Of a stretch of 64,000 nt of DNA, positions 11,729 through 23,635 are shown piece after piece. The stretch comes from Paramecium pentaurelia (lineage: Eukaryota > Ciliophora > Oligohymenophorea > Peniculida > Parameciidae). The stretch lies in contig CAJJDO010000172.1 in NCBI GenBank assembly GCA_905183005.1, positions 62,001-126,000 on the forward strand, read 5' to 3'. Below the pieces are notes generated by a model. That model searched no databases. It was not told where the DNA came from and was given only the letters and a program-made list of their open reading frames with translations. Position 1 is the stretch's first letter, and each line of letters begins with the position of its first letter. The position numbers and the translations under genes were made by a program.

Positions 11729-12863
11729 TCATAATAGTTGTCTTAGTGATTTGCTTTTATTAGTTTATAATTCTGGTATATATTGTGAAACAGCCTCTAA
11801 TTCATCCATTTCAGATGTTGATCGTTAGATCCTCTGAAAATTTTAAAATCTTTTCTTTTTTTCTTAAGAATTTAATTTATTTGAAAAATAAGGATGTTCT
11901 AAAGATTAGTAAACTGTAAATTATTAATCAAATAGCATTTTTAAAATTAAATCTTATGCTAAATTTGGTATTGAACTTGCTTAAAGCATAGTGGATAGAG
12001 TAATCCAATCTTAATTGTTATAAAGTTTAGATGTATATCTATTATTTACTATAACATAATATATTAATACAGTTAAAATAAAATTGATCCACAGTTTTTT
12101 ATATCTTGAGAATCTATTTCTTAGGATCGGAATGAATTGGAAAAATCTATAATTTTGATCAAATCTGATTTATAAATAAGAAATTTAGCTTATATGGTCG
12201 CATGAATTATGTGATGGTCATGTAAGACTTTGAGTGCCTTCAGGAGTTGCTTGGGTCAGACTTTAAGACTTACTGTAATAATTGATTAGCATTGCAGATG
12301 ACTAAGCTTTTGATTTTTGGTAATGTAATTCTCCAAGTTAATTCCACCAAGGAATTCTGTGACAACGTAATTTTAATTATTATACTCGAAGCACTCTCTA
12401 ATTGAAAGAATGCTTGGATGATTCAAACCTCTAAGTAGCGAAACTTGTCTTTCTAACTACGCATAGTTTAAGCATTTTAATGTATAAGTTTGATGAGACA
12501 ATTAATCCAATATTTTGGAAGAATCATCTATATCAATTTGTTTATACAATTCTATAAGATTATCAAAGCAGATTAGGTTTCTACATAGATTTCTTAACTA
12601 TTCTAGATCTTTGTGATTGGCTTTAAAAAACTTGATAACATCATTGTGTTAGATACCAAAGGCCTAGATTTTGAGTCCATCTACATACCAATGTAATACA
12701 TTTTATAATGTAAAATAGTACTCATATTTTGGAGGGTCCTTTTAAATGTATAGAAATCAACTCATACATTTTTGCCAATTGTTAGTTTATCATTATATAC
12801 ATTGACAACATAATGAGTGTTAAGAAGATAATGTAATCTTTCACATTTGAATTATAGTATCAT
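11729..12863 (-). CDS. PH-like plus pseudokinase, 349 aa
   Basis: Same layout as the gene at the left edge: a PH-like N-terminal region (residues 1 to about 95) then a kinase fold. The fold is clear (LLRGLNHPSILSIRECF, YVVTEFLGGINLENYI, ALKVLHDHHIIHATI, EHPYFSNKL), but the active site is gone. No VAIK lysine is found, HRD is HAT, the K and N of HRDxKxxN are lost, and DFG reads DFS. It should be a catalytically dead, perhaps membrane-tethered regulator (inference). Introns 12739-12767, 12250-12273 and 12039-12070; spliced length is exactly 350 codons with no premature TGA, so it is an intact gene and not a relic. Its start is 23 bp from the stop of the large gene upstream. Confidence 0.8.
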
Positions 12864-12886
12864 ATTTTTATTATAATAATTAATTC

Positions 12887-15800
12887 TCAATCCTCTTCAA
12901 ATGTCTCATATTTCATTCTCAAATCATTTTAGAAAGCTGCATCGTCATTCTAAGATAATTAGGTGGAAGCAATAATTTTAGCTCCCTGTTTTAATTAAGA
13001 ATCTAATTTATTCTTTGTGTTTCTATATCTAAGAATATATAAATTATCTTATTTACCGTTTTATATAATAGCATAACCAAAGTGTCAGTAATGCTATTAA
13101 AAAAATGAGGCCAATTATTAAGAAGGTAAAAAATGTTCTATTGTGATTTAAAAATTTGGCAAAATAATTTGGTACAGGTACTTGGATAGTTCTATAAAAC
13201 ACTTTAATTTAAGAAGTAGAACTAAAACATATATAGAATTAAGTACTTCATGAAATTATCAACTGTTGCAAACACTCCAATTGATGCATATTCATATGTA
13301 ACTAGATTAGGAAATTCAATTTCATATACTATACTTCCATTATGATCAGCTAAGTGAAATGATTGTACACTTTTTTTAAAGATTTTTTCATCATCTGCCT
13401 TATGACTTTCAAATTATTCATTGCCACAATAACCTAACATTTATAGTTTCTTTTCATCTTGAGCAATAAATATATGATAATTAATTTAGACTCCCTCTAA
13501 ATTGCAATTATTACAAGTAGCATGTTCAAATTCTATTTATATGAAATCAGCTTTTTGTTTATCTAATTTCCACTTTATATTACCATCATTTCCAGCTAAT
13601 ATTTTACCAAAAGGTATATCTTTTCTATTTTAATAGAAATGATTTGTAATATGATAATAAGCAGATATTGAAGATGTTCCTTTGATGGCAATCCATAAAG
13701 TTCCTTTTTCAACTGAAATCATTTCAACATGATAATCTTTTTCTGGAATATCAATAGATTCATCATATTCTTCATCAATGAAAGATTTAATATCTGATTT
13801 TGAGAAGCTAAAATTGATATCAGATGAGCATGAATAAATTTCAACAGCTAAATACCCTTCAGATGGAGCATAAGTTTCATAATAATCAAATTCAGCTGTG
13901 TTGATGTAACCACTATGATGTCTTTAAATTGGTAAGATTCTGATATCACTAGTTGAAGCACTGATTTCAATAAATTAAGTAGGATTTATGTCTTGTCCAT
14001 TTTCTATATATTTTTTATTTTTCAAAATAATTTCATAGATTCCTTTATCTTTAGGTAATTCATAACTACTAGAGAGAGGATGTATCAATCTAGTTTTGAT
14101 TGGAATTTCTTCTAAAGTTTCATAATGATAATCATCAAATGCTAACTTTTTAATATAAAGAACTTTTATTTCAATATCTTATAATGAAGTTTAATTCAAA
14201 GGAGATAGATTAAGTACTGATATCTGGTCATCATAATTTTCATATAAAAATGTGATATTATTTTCAATAATGGCTAAATGTATTCTACCATCTTATAATT
14301 TTCCATTAATAAAATCACTTGTATAGTAAATTGTATAATTGCAAGGATTATTGGATTTAGTAGAAACCTTTATAAATAATTCATCATGAACAAAATGTGA
14401 TGGTAATAGTCCAAATTCATCTTCTTTTTTTTTATCCTTATTTTTATTTAATAAACCTTAAGCTAAATCTTCAAGATCATTCAATAATTTTTAACTAGGG
14501 ACAGTTATATGAATATATTTATTATTTGGTTATGCTTTAATAATTTTACTTGAATTCAGATTATCTTAATTAAATGAATATTAAACAATAGGATCTCCTG
14601 TAAATATTTAAATAAATATTTCAATTTTACTATCCTATGTAAAGAAAATAGAAAATTAAGATGAACTCTATTTTTCTACATAATCACTATATTAAACTCC
14701 AGCTGGTAATTTAACAAAATCATTTTCTAATACTACTGTTAATTAACCATGTAATTCACTTTCTTAAGATTCAATTTTGATAATATATGTACAATAAATA
14801 CAGAATTTAGATTTATCATTAGATTAAATTAATATTTAAGAATTTTCATTACCAGCTGCTAAAACTGTATCAAGATATTTAAATTCTACATCATTACTAT
14901 CTTTAACACATTCAGCAATATTACTATATTGATTACATATGAAAACAGACATTGATCCATATCCTAAAAATCTATGTAATTTAATAAATATATCTTGATT
15001 AAGATAATTATAAAATTAAACAATTGTAGGTTGATGTTTTTTGGAATGTATTGTATTAGGTTGACTATGCATAACTTAAATATAATCCATATTCATATAA
15101 GAAATAGTAAATTCTAATTTAATTGATTATTGAATAGAAGTATAATAACTTTATATTCCTGAAATTGAGATAATCAAATAAGCATCTTAAATTGTAATAT
15201 CTTTCTCCTTTAATTTCTCATTTAATTGATCTTTAGATAATTAAAAGTAAGTTCCATCAGAATGGAAATCATATGATCCATATATATTAGGATATTCAAA
15301 ATAATCCCCACCATTTACACTAATTGTAAAATAACCATTACCTATTAATTACAATAAAGAAAATGTTAAATAAGCATCATCTCTAAACTTTTACAAATTT
15401 TTATATGTGAAATAAACAGACTCTTCACTTTTAATTGAAACTTCATACTTTTAACCTTCAATAACATCTTACATTCCTTAATTTATCATTATATGGAATT
15501 AATCATTAAAATTTTACACATTAATTTAATTATTTTAAACTCTTTAAACAGATATCAATAATACACAATCAGGCCAACATTAATCTAAAGCTATTGATTT
15601 AAGTGTTCTATGTATTTGATTGGTTGAACCACTGGAAATATCTGAATCATCTTTTTTATCAATAAATGGCCAATCAGATTTATGTTAAGACTTATTTAAT
15701 TTCCATATATTAATATGTAATAAAAATTTACCAAAAAATGTAGATGCAAATAAATTAACATCAATAGACTTAGAATTAGGTTAATAATAGAAATGCATAA

Positions 15801-18201
15801 ATTCTTCAATATTTTACAAATTGTATGATAATTATAATCCATCAGTTAATTGAATGGCCAAATCTTATTTATGAATTGTTAATGTATATCTAACAGGAGT
15901 TTTAGATATACTTTTGACAACAATAAATATTTCACAAAGATGAGTAATACGATCATGATCAAAACTTATTTAATTATTCTCATTTATATCACATAATTTT
16001 TTCATTTTTTCACTTGAAAGTGAAAATGTACTTATTTCATTATCAAAAAATTTATATTCATATTATTCCAAATTTTCATATAACATATTTCCAACATATA
16101 CTTATAAATCTTTATTGACATCACCACTTGATAGTATGTTTTTAGTTATATAAACAACATCTTCATCAAAATAACTTAAAAAAGAGAATCTTTATTATTC
16201 TGTAAATGCTACTTATCCATAATAAGCTGAATTGAATTCTAAATTAATAACAGATTAAGAATCATATAAAATAAGTGAAAATTTTATATCATTATAATTA
16301 TTTTCATCTTTAACATCTTAATTATTTTAAACTTAAATTTCAATACATGCTATAAATCTATCACTAATTAATTATAAAGCTGAATTTCCTGTAATTACAT
16401 CATAATCTCCTTTAGTTGGTATTTCATCATCAGTATCAATATTAGCATAACTAACAAGTTTCTAATTTGGTCCATGTATTAAAAGTGTTAAAACACCTTT
16501 AGTAGTTTATTCATATCTAAAACATTATTTCTTTTAATTAGAATTAATTGAAGATTTATAAATCTATCCTTTATTAATATTAATAATATTAATCTTATCT
16601 TTTGGATGAGTTTCTATTATTAATCCATACTTTGCTAATTCCATACCTTCAATAGTGATAGAATATTAACCATCTTTTAATTAAGAATCACTTAAACTAA
16701 TTGGTTATTCACTAGTTCCACTATATTCATAACATTTCCAATTAACCAATTAACATTTAGATGATTTACTTATTAAAATTTAAACATTTTCAGAAGTAAC
16801 TCTAAAAATAACTGAACTATAATTTTATGAATTTGCTAAATTAAATTTATAATGATGTTTCTCCTCTTCATCTATTTCTGAATTAATCATTTGATTTTCT
16901 GTTAGCATTTTAGCTTCATTATCATCATCAATATTAAGACTATATATTCCTTAAGTTTCAATAGCAATCACAAACCAACAATAATTGTCTTTATCTGGAT
17001 TATCACATTTTTATTCAACAGATTGATATATTTCTCCATTTTTTATTTTTTCAATGGCTTCACATTTATTTCCTTTACATGATTTCACTTAAACTGAAAC
17101 ATCTTATCCACTATCTGCTGATACTGTAAAATGATTATCTTAATTATCAAATAATTTCAATTTGTAATTTACTATTCCATTATGTTTTCCCATAGCTAAA
17201 TTATTTCCTTCAATAGAAATTAAATCAGTTTATTCTATAATTTCTATTTGATAACTTATTATATTATTAGAACTTAATTCTAAATTATTGAATTCTTAAT
17301 TCCATAATAAATTATAATTATTATGTTATAATGTATTAACAATCTAATCAATAATAATTTCTCCTTATTAATTTCTTACTTTAATTTTTAAGATATCATG
17401 AGAATAAGATTTAAGTTTTACTACTTTTAAACCTTCAATAACATATTCATTTTTTTTTTATTTTTGTATTCCATCTATAATTAATTAATTAACATTCAAT
17501 TTCTGTTATTTCACATATTCAAATCTTTCAATTTCAAATTCCTATTCTCCAATTAAAATCAATATTGTTTCACTCTCTATTCCATCATTAAATACTACTA
17601 TATATCTTATATCACTTTATATAATAGTTGGCTATTCTCCATAATACCATAAATCAGCATAAGTAATTACACAATTACTACATTTTATTGAATAAACAAT
17701 TCTATATATTGAGTTCTAAACAATTTTCAATAATTTCAATTTCTATTTTTATTGTTTTCCAATCTATAATTACTTTACTTCCTCTTGCATTACTATTATA
17801 TTGAATTTACATGGTCCTTTTGTACATTTTACATCAATTTCTAATCTATCATTACCTTTTTCAAAATAACATATTCTTTGTCCTTGTTTTAATTTACACT
17901 ATTCTAGAGATACTTCCTCTAAATTATATTATAAACATTAGATACCATAAATTAATATATTTTCATCACTCTCCTCTTCTTTTTCTTTATTACCTTTTTT
18001 CTTTTTCTTTCTGGAACCTTCATCTTCATATTTAACTAATTATATTATTGTTGGTAAATTTTTATTCACTTTAAAACATAATTCTTATTTCTTTCCATTC
18101 TCTAAATTTATAGATTCAGATTCACTAATTGATCTAACTTATATATTATTTTATTACTTGCATGCTATTGCTATTGAAATAAGTAATGAAAATATGATCA
18201 T
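12887..18201 (-). CDS. Giant type I membrane protein, 1753 aa
   Basis: Not recognised as a named family. MIIFSLLISIAIACK is a short classical signal peptide; an in-frame ATG at 18240 would add 13 residues, but the inner start gives the better signal. About 1660 extracytoplasmic residues follow with no long repeat. They are made of beta-strand-like blocks of the kind found in pre-peptidase C-terminal (PPC)-like modules (recurring 'hydrophobic-x-E ... G-x-Y-x-I' endings such as KDGQYSITIEG), with only scattered Cys. One transmembrane helix near residues 1678-1701 (LIIGLIFLIALLTLWLCYYI) is followed by a basic stop-transfer and a tail of about 50 residues. Introns only at the 3' end: 13222-13246 and 13029-13056. 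A surface or secretory-pathway protein is the likely role. Confidence 0.8.
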
Positions 18202-19028
18202 TTTTATTAAATTTAAATTTATCACAAAACTTATTTCCATTAGCATTTTATATCAATTTTATGTTACTTTAACAATTTAATTTAAACAAAATTATAGATA
18301 TTTCTATAAAAATTTTACAATAATCTCATCATATATTTTTAGAAAATAAACCAATCATTCTTGACTTTATATCTCAACCATTAAACTAGGACTTAACTTC
18401 AAGATTATTATTCTAGAAATCTTGATTGGAGTAAAGATTGTATAAAGAAAGATATGCAATTTCTAAAATAAAGGTATTCAAGATAAATTAGGGCAAATAT
18501 CGAAAATTTAAATTTATTAATAGATGAATATATTTATTAATGAAAAGAAGAAATATTAAATCTATGCAAAAACATTTTATAATCAATATTACTTAGAAAT
18601 AATAAAAAGAATTTTATAATGGTTTCGAAATTTTAATCTTCTTGCTATATTAAAGATAATTTCATCATATATTTAGAATAATTATTAAACTATTCATAAT
18701 TTAATTGGAATCTTTATCTATAAAATTATTAATTCAATTAATTATTAGCATTATTTATTAATTCAACTTAAATTATATCAGTAATTTATATATTTAGAAA
18801 TAATAATGATGTTACTTATTTTGTAAATTAATTCTACAATATTTGAATAATATAAAATTAATTTTTACATATTTAATTAGAAATAACCATTTAGGATTCA
18901 GGTATTAAATTCTTTATGTTTGAAATTTCTGTTATTCACAATCTTTAATATGATCTTAAGGGAACAAGCCAAAAAATTGATTAATAAAATCCTAAAATAA
19001 ATTAAATAAATTCTGAAAAGATGAAAAA
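18202..19028. other. Intergenic, AT-rich, between divergent units
   Basis: About 830 bp of AT-rich DNA upstream of the giant membrane protein (-) and of the uncertain locus on +. A likely double promoter region. No RNA gene or repeat identified; exons of the downstream locus could extend into its right end. Confidence 0.5.
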
Positions 19029-19676
19029 ATGATTATTGTATTAGAATTCTAGATATTTATTAATTAAGCGAATAGAATTATAAACTAATAAACTTACCTA
19101 ATGAGAATGTAAAACTTTCTGTGTTTGGTATGATATTTAATTTGATATTTTTAGAGGAAATTCAAAATTATACACTACTAAATTATTGATAATTTTGGAT
19201 AAATTATGCAATTAAGTTTTAAATTATATTGGTTAATAAAACTGATATTAGACATAAAAATAGATTTATGACGACAGAATATTTTTAGAATATTAGATGA
19301 GATTAATTTAATTGTTGAAACATTAAAATTGTAATTAAATTATGATGTCATACAAGAAAATCCAATTATTGATTATAAGACATTTAAATTAATTACTATT
19401 CGTTATAAAAATGAAAAAAATGTGAATACATTCATTCTTATAAAAGACTGCTTTGATGGAAATTATAACATTTATTTAGTCAATAAATATTTATCAAATC
19501 ATATACTATACGATGAATTACTTCAATTCTCTAAAGCAAAGATGCAAGACAAATTCATAAGCGGAAGAAGAACATTCACAATTACTAATTCCCTGCATGA
19601 ATTGCTAAGAATATATTAGATTTAATTTAATCAATAAGCATTCCTTAGTTTGCACTCAAGTGACATAGAATATTGA
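19029..19676 (+). CDS. Uncertain coding segment with in-frame TGA
   Basis: An open frame from ATG 19029, continued through a 27-nt intron (19128-19154), runs in register to TGA 19674-19676. It is interrupted once by TGA at 19269-19271 (between ...ILDIKIDL and RQNIFRILDEINLIVETL). The part after that stop looks like real protein (IRYKNEKNVNTFILIKDC, LYDELLQFSKAKMQDKF). No intron removes the stop and no family is recognised. Alternatives are a pseudogene, a base error (TGG would restore Trp), or a wrong exon model in the first 250 bp, where another frame also reads well. It may belong to one gene with the next feature. Confidence 0.35.
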
Positions 19677-20592
19677 TCATATTGATAAAACCTACTCTTT
19701 ATTAGAGGAAAATCATTATAAATTACAAAAATTACGAACAAACTTAATGGAAAAATAGAATAATATATTAGCGCTTAGACTCATTAGAATAATTGAACTT
19801 GTTGTTTAGATTTCTACTATAGGCAAAGTGGAAATAGCTTGTTGTTAAACTTATTTAGATGAAATCATTTAATTAAAATACATTCCTAAATCATCATTAA
19901 ATCTAAGTTTGTATATAGAAAGAATATAAGTACTTATTGAATAAAAAATATAAATATTGAAAGATGAATTGAAAATTAAGCAAGAACATGAGTATTAACA
20001 AAGCTCTCAGAATAAATTCAAATATTTAATGACATAGGAGAGTCAATCTAATCAATACAGTAATAAAATGTATTAAATGAGTGTTGATTAAAAGGATATT
20101 TATGGTGAATCTAAGGAGCATTAGTTTGAATAATTAAGCAATAAGATTTAGTAATGCAATAATTTAAAGATGGAATAGTAAAAATATAATAATCTAATTA
20201 ATCATAATTTATATAAAAGTAAAAGTCCTAAATAGATGAATGTTGAAGAAGCAGAAGTAGTTTTCCCTCAGCAATAGTAAAGAAAAATGTTTAACTTATA
20301 AGTTCCATTTAAATTAAATGCCAAGAGTGAGATACTCACTAATATATCAACAAGTGATATTGGATTTTTAGAAGAGTAATCACGGAAATGTGAATCTTAA
20401 AGTCAAAGATTATTTTATTCAAAATTGTTAAAACTAAAACTATAGATTTCTAATTAATCTTAAGCATAATAATTGTCAGCTGTTATTTTGTGGGATGAAG
20501 CATAAAAATTAAAGTTAAAATGTAATGAATTCGATAAGTTTTTGAAATCTGCAATTGAAAAGCCAAGTAAATATTTGAAAAATGAATTTTGA
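19597..20592 (+). CDS. Uncharacterised Gln-rich helical protein
   Basis: Open for 332 codons from ATG 19597 to TGA 20590-20592 without introns; ATG 19747 is an alternative start. Helical N-terminal half (ENHYKLQKLRTNLMEKQNN, LRLIRIIELVVQISTIGKVE) followed by a polar region and a final helical segment (LSAVILWDEAQKLKLKCNEF). The 'LMEKQNNILALRLIRIIEL' helix faintly recalls the C-terminal helices of Nup54-type nucleoporins; I cannot confirm that. It overlaps the preceding segment in another frame, so the two may be one gene joined by an unseen intron or a one-base error near 19650. Confidence 0.45.
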
Positions 20593-20646
20593 AAAAGTCT
20601 ATTGAAATATATATTATTAGAATAAAATAATAAAAATTATATAACC

Positions 20647-22304
20647 ATGAATCAAAGTACAACAGGAACTACTCCTCATGGATTAACTTTTTCAGGAGCG
20701 TTTACATTTGGTGAATCATAAAGATTACCATGGGTTAAAAAAGATGATATAATTGCTAATAAAATTGAAGTTGAAGGATGCAAAAAATTTGATGATTAAC
20801 TTAGAAGGACTGAATCTAGAATATCTAGTAAAATATCAAGAAGAAAATCTAATCTTCCATAAGATGAAAAATTGAAACCTGTAAAAGCACCTAATCCACC
20901 TGTTGGAGCTTACAATATTCATAATGTTTAAGTTATTGATGAAGAATAACTTAAAGATCTTTTAGAGAAAAATTAAACAAAAGAATAACAAGAGAAAATC
21001 AAGTAAATGTATACTATTTAAACATCAATGGGTAAAAGATTATCTGGAGGTGAATTAGATCTTCATTAAACTTGGGCAATTCATAAACCTGAAGTTGTCA
21101 AAGAACATCCAATAGGGTATTAAATACAATATTAAATATTCTAGTCCTGGTTCATATAATCCATCTTTATCAAATCAACATTCATAGCCAGTTTTTGGAT
21201 TTGGTTACAAATAAGAAACTAAATGGGCAAAAGAAGGGCCATCACCAGATTAATACTATAATTCTGAAACTTTTAGCTAATTTAAAACTGCCACAAGTTG
21301 GGCTACAAATAAAGTAAAGAAAACTGGATTTGGAACTGCAAAAAAATTATAATTACCAAAATCAATTGATGTTGGACCTGGAGATTATAGAGAAGTGTCT
21401 TAAGAATTAGCACCAAAATATTCTATTCCAAAAGCAGAAAGAGAATTACCTTCTCATAAAATTGTTCCTAGTCCTGATACATATTCTCCAGCTATGAACT
21501 AATTTAAAAAAGCTTTTAGTTTTGGTCATAAATATATTCCTATTTTGACTACTGATTATTTTGATCCTGGTCCAGGAGGTATCCTTATCAATCTAAAATA
21601 GCTCACGATCCTAAACTTCCTCATCCTTCCACTGCCAAAGAAATCAAAATGCTAAAAGAAAATAGATCATAACTTGTTACAAAAGAATCATAATTGAAAC
21701 CAGGACCTGGAACTCATGATCCTTAAATGCCTCCCACTCGAATTTCACATAGTAAATCCTAATTATCTATGGGAACTGGTGAAAGATACAATCCTAATAC
21801 TGAATTTCGACTTTCAAGAGACAGAATACCTTCTCCAGGAAAATATGATATCAATTCAAGTTTATAAGGTCCTAATTATTCAATTAGGCTTAAATATGAA
21901 TAAAGAAATCATAATAATACACCAGGGCCAGGATAATATGATCCAGATTCTCAACTTGTTTAAGATTCTTTTACTAAGCCTCTTGAACATTATACTAAAG
22001 CCTAAACAGCACATGCTAGTCTAACAAAAGGCAATAGATCTGATCCAGTACTTTCGAAATTTAAAAATATTGGACCTGGAAGCTATTCATTACCATTTAA
22101 TACAGGTTCTAGATCAAGGTTAAATTTTGTATTACTCTTAGTCTCGGAAAAGCAGCTAGATTTCCTCCAAAAGAAAAAGAAGAGATAGGTCCAGGATCCT
22201 ATTATATTACAGGAACTATTGGAATAATACCAAAATATCATTTTGATAAAAATAGAGATAAAATGCAGTCTTCATTTTCTTAATTTGATAAAATTAATAG
22301 ATGA
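20647..22304 (+). CDS. STPG / SHIPPO-repeat axonemal protein, one frameshift
   Basis: Second sperm-tail PG-rich repeat protein of the window, about 535 residues. PGPGxY-type repeats (VGPGDYRE, VPSPDTYSP, KPGPGTHDP, IPSPGKYDI, TPGPGQYDP, IGPGSYSLP, IGPGSYYI) are separated by basic linkers, as in ciliary microtubule-associated proteins. Introns 21117-21144 and 22119-22141. Spliced length is one base short of a codon multiple. The frame breaks exactly inside a repeat at 21578-21583, where the expected Pro-Gly-Gly-Tyr reads Pro-Gly-Gly then out of frame; one added base repairs all of the downstream protein. This is most likely a 1-nt assembly deletion. It ends 38 bp from the convergent coiled-coil gene. 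Confidence 0.85.
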
Positions 22305-22342
22305 TTATTATATTTATACCCATATTATTATTAGTAAATAAA

Positions 22343-23158
22343 TCATATCATAGTTCTACTCATATCATTTATTGCTATTCTTTAAGCTTAAGTAAAGTAA
22401 TCAGCTACTAATTGAATTAATTTTTCTATTTTTTATTAAACATCTGTTAAGGATTCAATTTAAATCTATTATATTTTTGATGTCATATCATTTAAATCCA
22501 TGAAATGTAATTATTATTGATGATCTTATTTATTATGATCTTCAAATGAAATTGGTAATAGCAAATCTAATTAAGGTGAACTTTGCATTTGTATATGTGT
22601 TATGATTTTTGTATATTTTTGAATCAAATTAATTAATGTATTTAAGGAGTTTGATAATTAAACGAATTTAATATTTACATTTATTGAGAAATCATATTAT
22701 TAATGTAAAAGTTCAGCATAATTTGCATTTTATTCTTTAATTTATTTTAGTTGAACATATTAATCTGATTTATCTTAAATTGATAGAGTTTGACTTTATT
22801 TAAAAATATTTTCATTAGCAAATTAAATTAATGATTGTTGTAATTCGATTGAATATCTTTTTTAATCTAATTTTGCTTTTTCAATTTCCTATATCAATAA
22901 CTTTATTGTTTATTCTTCTTTTTTTTATATAATGTCTTTTTCTATTTACAAAATGTCTATTTATTTCTAATTTTCTAAAATTTATGCTTTTAATTCATTG
23001 ATTATTAATTGTTGTTTTTAACAATTTTAACAATTATGAGAATCACTATAATCAGTTCTTAAATAAATGTGATCTACACCGAATTTATTTTCATTCTCAT
23101 TTTCAATAAATTTAACTGTTGTTTTTTATCTTATTTTTGATAGTCGAGCATCAAGCAT
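22343..23158 (-). CDS. Coiled-coil protein, 271 aa
   Basis: Intronless, exactly 272 codons. After a basic N-terminus with a CxxC pair (HNCQNCQKQQ) come about 110 residues of Gln/Lys/Glu heptad-like sequence (ELKAQILENQKQIDILQIEK, LLIQEIEKAKLDQKRYSIEL). A second helical region precedes the C-terminus (KIEKLIQLVADYFTQAQRI). No enzymatic or targeting motif and no family recognised; a cytoskeletal or basal-body role would be a guess. Start at 23158 is the first ATG of the open frame. Confidence 0.7.
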
Positions 23159-23635
23159 ATAGTTTAAATAGCTGGTTTATGATTTTTTATGTGGTTAAGT
23201 ATTCTTTAATTTCATATACAATTTAATTTAAATAAATTACTGTTTATGTTAACAATAAAAATGCAAAAAAATAAATTATAAATAAAAAGAATTAAATGTT
23301 ATTAAGTACATTAATTTATGATCTCAAAATACATTAATAGCAAATTTAAATCAATATCATTTAAATACTTTTATTAATTCTATTTAAAATGATAATCTTG
23401 CTTTAAATTAACTATTATAGTTTTAATTTAAATGTTTTTTATCCATTTCATTTTATTCAATGAAATTACCATATTAACATTTAATTTTTTATTCATTGAA
23501 ACTTTCTAATGTAAATTGAATCTCTCAATTAAATAAGATTTTTAGAATTCTATTTAAAACTACTAATTTAGTTAGATATTCTTATTTCTCATATAAATAT
23601 TAATATTATTATATAAATATAAAAATATATAGGAA
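23159..23635. other. Intergenic, AT-rich, between divergent genes
   Basis: About 480 bp of very AT-rich DNA between the divergent starts of the coiled-coil gene and the CxxC-containing gene. Probable bidirectional promoter region. No other feature seen. Confidence 0.55.
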
